Assembly: GCF_000003605.2 (NCBI RefSeq)
Contig: NW_003141315.1
Coordinates: 353,388 to 363,849 of the forward strand
Direction: 5' to 3'
Origin: Saccoglossus kowalevskii
Lineage: Eukaryota; Hemichordata; Enteropneusta; Harrimaniidae
DNA: 10,462 bases
The position numbers and the translations under genes are program-made. Shown here one piece after another: positions 8,401 to 10,462 of this stretch. How positions within the stretch are numbered: the first letter of the stretch is position 1; every line of letters starts with the position of its first letter. Below the pieces are notes generated by a model. That model did no database searches. It was not told the origin of the DNA and saw nothing but the letters and a program-made list of their open reading frames with translations.

Positions 8401-10374
8401 AAAAATTGAAAATTAAAATTCACAGGACCACTTTGAAGACCTTGTCAAGTTTATGTCCAGTGGACCAGTACACACATTGGTGCTAACCAAAGGTGATACA
8501 GGAGAGGATATCATTCCAGAAGTCAGGACGTTAATCGGTCCTGCAGACGTTGAACTAGCAAAGGAAGAAGCCCCGGGAAGGTAGGAGTTTATTCTCTTGT
8601 TGATGGCAAAATGTACATTGATTGATTCTGATGTTGTTTAAGAGCTTTCATGTAGGCATTGAGCTATCATTTGTTTCCATTCTAACCTAACATCATGCAT
8701 ATGTCATGTAAAAATACTGTGACAACGCTTCTCTTGGTAAAACTATGAGGTCGTCGCATCGCATCATGTTCAATGTAAGTTCCATACAATTTCTGCAACG
8801 CATGTGAAATACATTGTTTGTTTACATGAAATTTAAAATTTGTACAACTGTGACGCTCTAACTGATACACATACATGCATAACAGCAAGGCAGCTAACTA
8901 TTTTGTACTTTGATGCCAACAACTACTTCTTGCTGATCATTCAATTTGCTCAAGCCAACCTACAACCCTAACCTACATGTATATCCTGTAGAGGCTCACA
9001 TGGAGATGATAAGAGGAAAAAATATATATATATATTTGTTCTCTGAAATGAAACACAATGCACGTGTTTTAGTCACAGTAATGTAACTCCAATATATTGA
9101 ATAATTGTTCTTTTTTTTATTTGCTTCAGTATAAGAGCAGTTTATGGTACAGACAAAATTACAAATGCGGTTCACGCAGCTGACTCAGAAGATGCAGCTG
9201 CAATGTATGTCAAATTATACACGATTTTATTTTCCTTATCTTCTCCACAAGTTATGCAATTTTTCATTTGAATTATTATTTGTCAACTTAGAACACAAAA
9301 AAAATTAAAAGTGTTTTCAAAACAATTACTACAAACTCGATGAACTTGAATTGAATGCAATAGTTATGGGGTGTACTGTTCAAAATTTCTGAATGTTGCC
9401 AAGTCTGGGTGTGTGATGTTGTTCTAAGGTTTTTGAGTTACTGTAGAATACTTTATTTTAGCTGTAATTTTCGCAAAAAAGACATTTTGGGTGTTTTGTA
9501 TGGAATTTATTTAAATGTAAAATATAGGGAAAAAGGTATATTCGCTGAATTTTATTTTCACTGGATCATTACTTTAGCGAAAATTAATTCCAAGCGAAAA
9601 TAAAGTATTTTACAGTACCTCAAAATCTACTTTATCTTTTGGGGGGAGACTCAACAATATGTATCATCTTAGGGAAACAGACATGATATGCATGAGTCAA
9701 TATACAAAATCCTGCAAGTCAATTTTTGGGGTTGGTAGAAAATAACATGATCAACATATTTATTACTGAAATCAGGGCTTAAACTTTGGGAATTCGGTTT
9801 CTATGTCCAAACTAAACTTGCCTGGGTAGAAAATAACATGATCAACATATTTATTACTGAAATCAGGGCTTAAACTTTGGGAATTCGGTTTCTATGTCCA
9901 AACTAAACTTGCCTGGGTAGAAAATAACATGATCAACATATTTATTACTGAAATCAGGGCTTAAACTTTGGGAATTTGGTTTCTATGTCCAAACTAAACT
10001 TGCCTGGGACTGATTGACTATTTTGAAAATCAAGGCATTCAGGTAGGGTCTCTGGACAATTGATTTTATGGCTGCTGTAAATTTTAACTCTAATGAAATC
10101 TAGTGCCATTTATTTATTTACCAAAAAATTTCTACCTTTCTGCAATATATGCAGAGAGCAATTATGATGGACTGTGATGTAAGATGTACTGCCAAGTACA
10201 TGTGCTGACATTTGGAAAAAAAGAAATAACATTATTCTGGGTTATTGGATTGCAGGGAATTGGCATTCTTTTTCCCAAAATTTGCGGCACCAATTGTGCC
10301 TGGCACAGGAGCACCTCCACAGAAAGAAAGGACGTTAGCTATTATCAGACCAGATGCACTTCGCGAAAATAAAG
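2354..10374 (+). CDS. NME8: Spliced thioredoxin-NDK ciliary protein (NME8/TXNDC3-like), 5' part
   Basis: Gene-level entry: nine constitutive coding exons join in frame to 335 codons plus one base and continue past the window. Seen: Trx domain at about residues 10-110 with WCGPC at 38-42; Glu/Lys-rich linker at about 115-165; full NDK domain at about 166-305 with IKPD at 172-175 and NAVH at 283-286; then a Pro/Gly hinge and a second NDK start (AIIRPD, 324-329). Known of the family: Trx plus several NDK domains defines NME8 and the sperm outer-arm dynein intermediate chains; vertebrate NME9 has Trx plus one NDK. These proteins act in axonemes of motile cilia and flagella, and the enzymatic role of their NDK modules is uncertain. 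The second NDK argues for NME8 rather than NME9, although the local sequence (LLHFAV, LEKYRGRCEP) also resembles NME9, so this may be the ancestral gene of both. The window alone cannot settle orthology. Confidence 0.88.
2445..3575 (+). other. Intron 2, no coding content recognised
   Basis: A GTAAGT donor leads to a CTTACAG acceptor. The overlapping open frames at 2503-2755 on both strands match no family I recognise. A 9-bp inverted pair (TTCTTCAAA and TTTGAAGAA) at 3340-3382 sits in an area with several more copies of the same word. The rest shows nothing notable. Confidence 0.55.
3576..3679 (+). CDS. NME8: Exon 3: thioredoxin active site, residues 31-65
   Basis: The first two bases complete Leu31, then 34 codons follow. 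They encode the second beta strand and helix of the Trx fold with the redox motif WCGPC (Cys39 and Cys42), followed by a charged helix and LLHFAV, a strand strongly conserved in NME8/NME9. The two intact Cys suggest a redox-competent site. Intron borders are clear: CTTACAG before and GTAGGT after, ending in phase 0. An ATG lies in frame upstream at 3539, but it falls in the intron behind a good acceptor and is not taken as a start. Confidence 0.92.
3741..3843 (+). mobile_element. MITE-like fragment, family 1 copy A
   Basis: 103 bp that align by eye end to end with 9515-9617 at roughly three-quarters identity, sharing ATGTAAAATATAGG at the left and AATAAAGTATTTTTACAGTA at the right. The second copy has long inverted ends; this one appears to lack most of the left end. 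Non-autonomous, with no coding capacity. The element type is inferred from the repeated structure. Confidence 0.7.
4148..4356. mobile_element. MITE-like element with long terminal inverted repeats
   Basis: The left end starts ACTGTAAAAGGATTAATTAG. The reverse complement of the right end reads ACTGTAAAATGATTAATATT. The match continues through CACTG(G/A)GTTT and TTTTGCT, giving inverted ends of about 45 bp. The 209-bp body repeats a word like AGTGAATAT with a nearby AAAT..AGCA segment about three times. No open frame. The ACTGTA ends resemble those of family 1, but the interior differs. Confidence 0.72.
4640..4828 (+). CDS. NME8: Exon 4: C-terminal half of the thioredoxin domain, residues 66-128
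   Basis: The acceptor is TTCTAAG and the donor GTGAGT; 63 whole codons. The start AEAD...LEKYRGRCEP and the later GSNAPALQ segment are family hallmarks. Pro83 matches the cis-proline facing the active site of thioredoxins. Unusually it is followed by Cys84, with further Cys at 81 and 89; typical thioredoxins have Thr after the cis-proline. The end (AEHKVLEEGAERKV) leads into a charged helix. Both neighbouring introns are phase 0, so this exon could be skipped without a frame change. Confidence 0.92.
4952..5048 (+). CDS. NME8: Exon 5: acidic Glu-rich linker, residues 129-160
   Basis: A 123-bp intron precedes it, ending TTTCATCAG. The exon encodes IRDPLLAAQEEEEKAAEMAA and then a Glu/Arg/Lys-rich stretch, very probably a single charged helix or coiled coil joining the Trx and NDK domains. 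The family has low-complexity acidic linkers in this place. The donor is GTAAGT after the first base of a codon (phase 1), so the next residue depends on the exon joined: Lys with exon 7 or Asn with the optional exon. Confidence 0.88.
5049..5889 (+). other. Intron 5, no features recognised
   Basis: Strongly AT-rich sequence between the linker exon and the optional exon. It contains short TATGGTATA-like words at about 5590-5620 and long T-runs. No reading frame, repeat array or RNA gene is supported. Confidence 0.55.
5890..5997 (+). CDS. NME8: Probable optional (cassette) exon, 36 residues, basic
   Basis: A GC-richer block in AT-rich intron, preceded by ATGTTTTAG and followed by G then GTAGAG. 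It is 108 bp, exactly 36 codons, and both borders are phase 1, identical to the exon 5/exon 7 junction. It can therefore be included or skipped without changing frame, and no stop interrupts it. The peptide starts Asn-Ser-Glu-Ile-Glu and contains LRRVGRRAVRHAINRI, an Arg-rich segment with hydrophobic residues spaced like an amphipathic helix, then Gly-Ser-Arg-Thr-Ser. I recognise no domain. The exon 5/exon 7 join is complete without it, hence optional. An alternative is a 3'-terminal exon ending at the stop at 6009-6011. Confidence 0.55.
5998..6753 (+). other. Intron 6, one short tandem repeat
   Basis: The intron begins just after the optional exon and ends in TTTCACAG. It holds the 15-bp double repeat at 6103-6132. 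The short overlapping open frames at 6394-6667 on opposite strands look like chance. Nothing else was recognised. Confidence 0.5.
6103..6132. repeat. Two tandem 15-bp units CACC(G/A)TATTCAGTGA
   Basis: Two head-to-tail units differ at one base. The ATTCAGTGA core echoes the AGTGAATAT words (reverse strand) inside the element at 4148-4356, so it may be a remnant of a related repeat. Confidence 0.7.
6754..6836 (+). CDS. NME8: Exon 7: start of first NDK domain, residues 161-188
   Basis: The acceptor is TTTCACAG. The exon encodes PQPKKVTVAVIKPDAVKNG and then the first NDK helix (LVNDIVGK). IKPD is the hallmark beta strand; Lys173 matches the phosphate-contacting Lys12 of human NDK-A/B. The donor is GTATGG, phase 0. 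Residue 161 is Lys if exon 5 is joined directly, or Glu (shifted by 36) if the optional exon is used. Confidence 0.93.
6837..7686 (+). other. Intron 7, mostly unexplained
   Basis: An AT-rich intron containing a GC-richer island at about 7160-7277 that is open in frames on both strands (see findings), with the palindrome AGCAGCTGCT at 7212-7221. A short inverted pair, AGAGGTA at 6949-6955 and TACCTCT at 6967-6973, lies near the left end and may be a transposon terminus. No gene is supported. Confidence 0.5.
7687..7779 (+). CDS. NME8: Exon 8: first NDK domain, residues 189-219
   Basis: 31 whole codons between an ATTCAG acceptor and a GTAAGA donor. The peptide MESEGIEILAQEERTLTEDE followed by AREFYAAHKDE fits the NDK segment running from the end of the first helix through the second strand to the nucleotide-binding helices. 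Tyr213 matches the active-site Tyr52 of human NDK. Glu219 stands where active NDKs have a phosphate-binding Arg (Arg58). The exon begins with ATG, but this is an internal Met. Confidence 0.93.
7780..8425 (+). other. Intron 8, no features recognised
   Basis: AT-rich. The phrase AATAGAAATTT occurs twice near 8250 and 8280, and a CTTACAGTAGTAC word at about 8360 resembles the element termini in introns 3 and 10. No reading frame of interest. Confidence 0.5.
8426..8580 (+). CDS. NME8: Exon 9: first NDK domain core, residues 220-271
   Basis: The acceptor is TTCACAG and the donor GTAGGA, ending in phase 2. The exon encodes DHFEDLVKFMSSGPVHTLVL, the conserved NDK helix and SGP strand, then VRTLIGPADVELAKEE. 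Arg253 matches Arg88 of human NDK. The following loop is three residues longer than in classical NDKs, as is usual for group II NME proteins, and has Ala259 at the position of Thr94. His221 replaces the base-stacking Phe60. Confidence 0.93.
8581..9129 (+). other. Intron 9, no features recognised
   Basis: AT-rich, with a short AT microsatellite at about 9021-9035. A CpG-bearing patch lies at 8745-8765. No coding or structural feature can be supported. Confidence 0.5.
9130..9204 (+). CDS. NME8: Exon 10: catalytic-histidine segment of first NDK, residues 271-296
   Basis: The acceptor is TGCTTCAG and the donor GTATGT. The exon completes Ser271 and encodes IRAVYGTDKITNAVHAADSE. Arg273, Asn283 and His286 match Arg105, Asn115 and the phospho-accepting His118 of human NDK, with the spacing between them exactly preserved. 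The usual HGSDS motif is HAADS here, so Ser120 is Ala. The exon ends in phase 2 inside Met296. Confidence 0.92.
9439..9617 (+). mobile_element. MITE-like element, family 1 copy B, long inverted ends
   Basis: The left end reads TACTGTAGAATACTTTATTT. The reverse complement of the right end reads TACTGTAAAATACTTTATTT, and similarity continues through TAATTTTCGC, giving inverted ends of about 40 bp over 179 bp. The right 103 bp match 3741-3843. No coding capacity. A flanking TA target duplication is possible but cannot be separated from the element ends. Confidence 0.78.
9734..10008. repeat. 91-bp tandem repeat, three copies
   Basis: Three head-to-tail copies of a 91-bp unit start GGTAGAAAATAACATGATCA and end CTAAACTTGCCTGG. 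Copies are almost identical; the only internal difference I see is AATTCGG versus AATTTGG in the third. Near identity implies recent duplication or homogenisation. The unit has no obvious promoter or coding content. Confidence 0.95.
10256..10374 (+). CDS. NME8: Exon 11: end of NDK1, Pro/Gly hinge, start of NDK2, residues 296-335
   Basis: The acceptor is GGATTGCAG and the donor GTAAGA (phase 1). The exon completes Met296, then ELAFFFPKF closes the first NDK domain. Glu297 matches Glu129, which positions the catalytic His. A short hinge (AAPIVPGTGAPPQKE) leads to RTLAIIRPDALRENK, the first strand of a second NDK. Arg327 stands in place of the usual Lys in the KPD motif. The protein continues beyond the window, so the number of NDK domains is unknown. 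Confidence 0.93.
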
Positions 10375-10462
10375 GTAAGATACAACCTGAACCTTGTACC
10401 CTAATATTGCATAGTCGGTTTGCTAAAATATGTTTAAAAGATAGTGTACAACTACAAATCAC

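Larger units (their letters stand above)
9205..10255 (+). other. Intron 10, repeat-rich
   Basis: It carries the full-length family 1 miniature element (9439-9617) and the 91-bp triplication (9734-10008). The rest is AT-rich and unremarkable. Confidence 0.6.

Noticed and set aside
10232-10462. Minus-strand 76-codon frame at the right end
   Set aside because: Antisense shadow of exon 11; the plus-strand frame has clear NDK motifs and splice borders.

Overview
This window is eukaryotic nuclear DNA from an animal, and it holds the 5' part of one spliced gene on the + strand. The pattern is short GC-richer coding blocks of 75-190 bp, bounded by GT/AG splice signals and separated by long AT-rich introns. 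No bacterial-style operon, RNA gene or CRISPR array was seen. The coding blocks join in frame into one protein: an N-terminal thioredoxin (Trx) domain with an intact WCGPC site, an acidic Glu-rich linker, a complete nucleoside diphosphate kinase (NDK) domain, and the start of a second NDK domain that runs off the right edge. That order is diagnostic of the thioredoxin-NDK family of cilia and sperm flagella: NME8/TXNDC3, NME9/TXNDC6, and the outer-arm dynein intermediate chains of sea urchin and ascidian sperm. An aquatic invertebrate is likely. The many TACATGTA-like words and ACTGTA-ended miniature elements would suit a mollusc or a similar marine animal, but that is only a guess.

Layout: 1-850 is upstream DNA with a TATA-like box, a perfect GTCACGTGAC palindrome and a CRE palindrome. 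A short non-coding first exon probably ends at 877. The start codon is at 2354 in exon 2, directly after an in-frame stop. Coding exons are 2354-2444, 3576-3679, 4640-4828, 4952-5048, 6754-6836, 7687-7779, 8426-8580, 9130-9204 and 10256-10374. They give 335 complete codons plus one base. A further 108-bp exon-like block at 5890-5997 has matching phase-1 borders and looks like an optional exon, adding 36 mostly basic residues between the linker and the first NDK domain. If its own donor is skipped, the same block reads into a stop and would give a Trx-only protein.

The introns carry non-autonomous DNA-transposon-like elements: two copies of one family in introns 3 and 10, and a different one with long inverted ends in intron 3. 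Intron 10 also holds a nearly perfect 91-bp triplication, and a short tandem repeat follows the optional exon. Nothing here amounts to a new multi-gene system. The points most worth checking are the optional basic exon, the mixed state of the NDK active site (catalytic His kept, several partner residues lost), and the extra cysteines around the Trx cis-proline.
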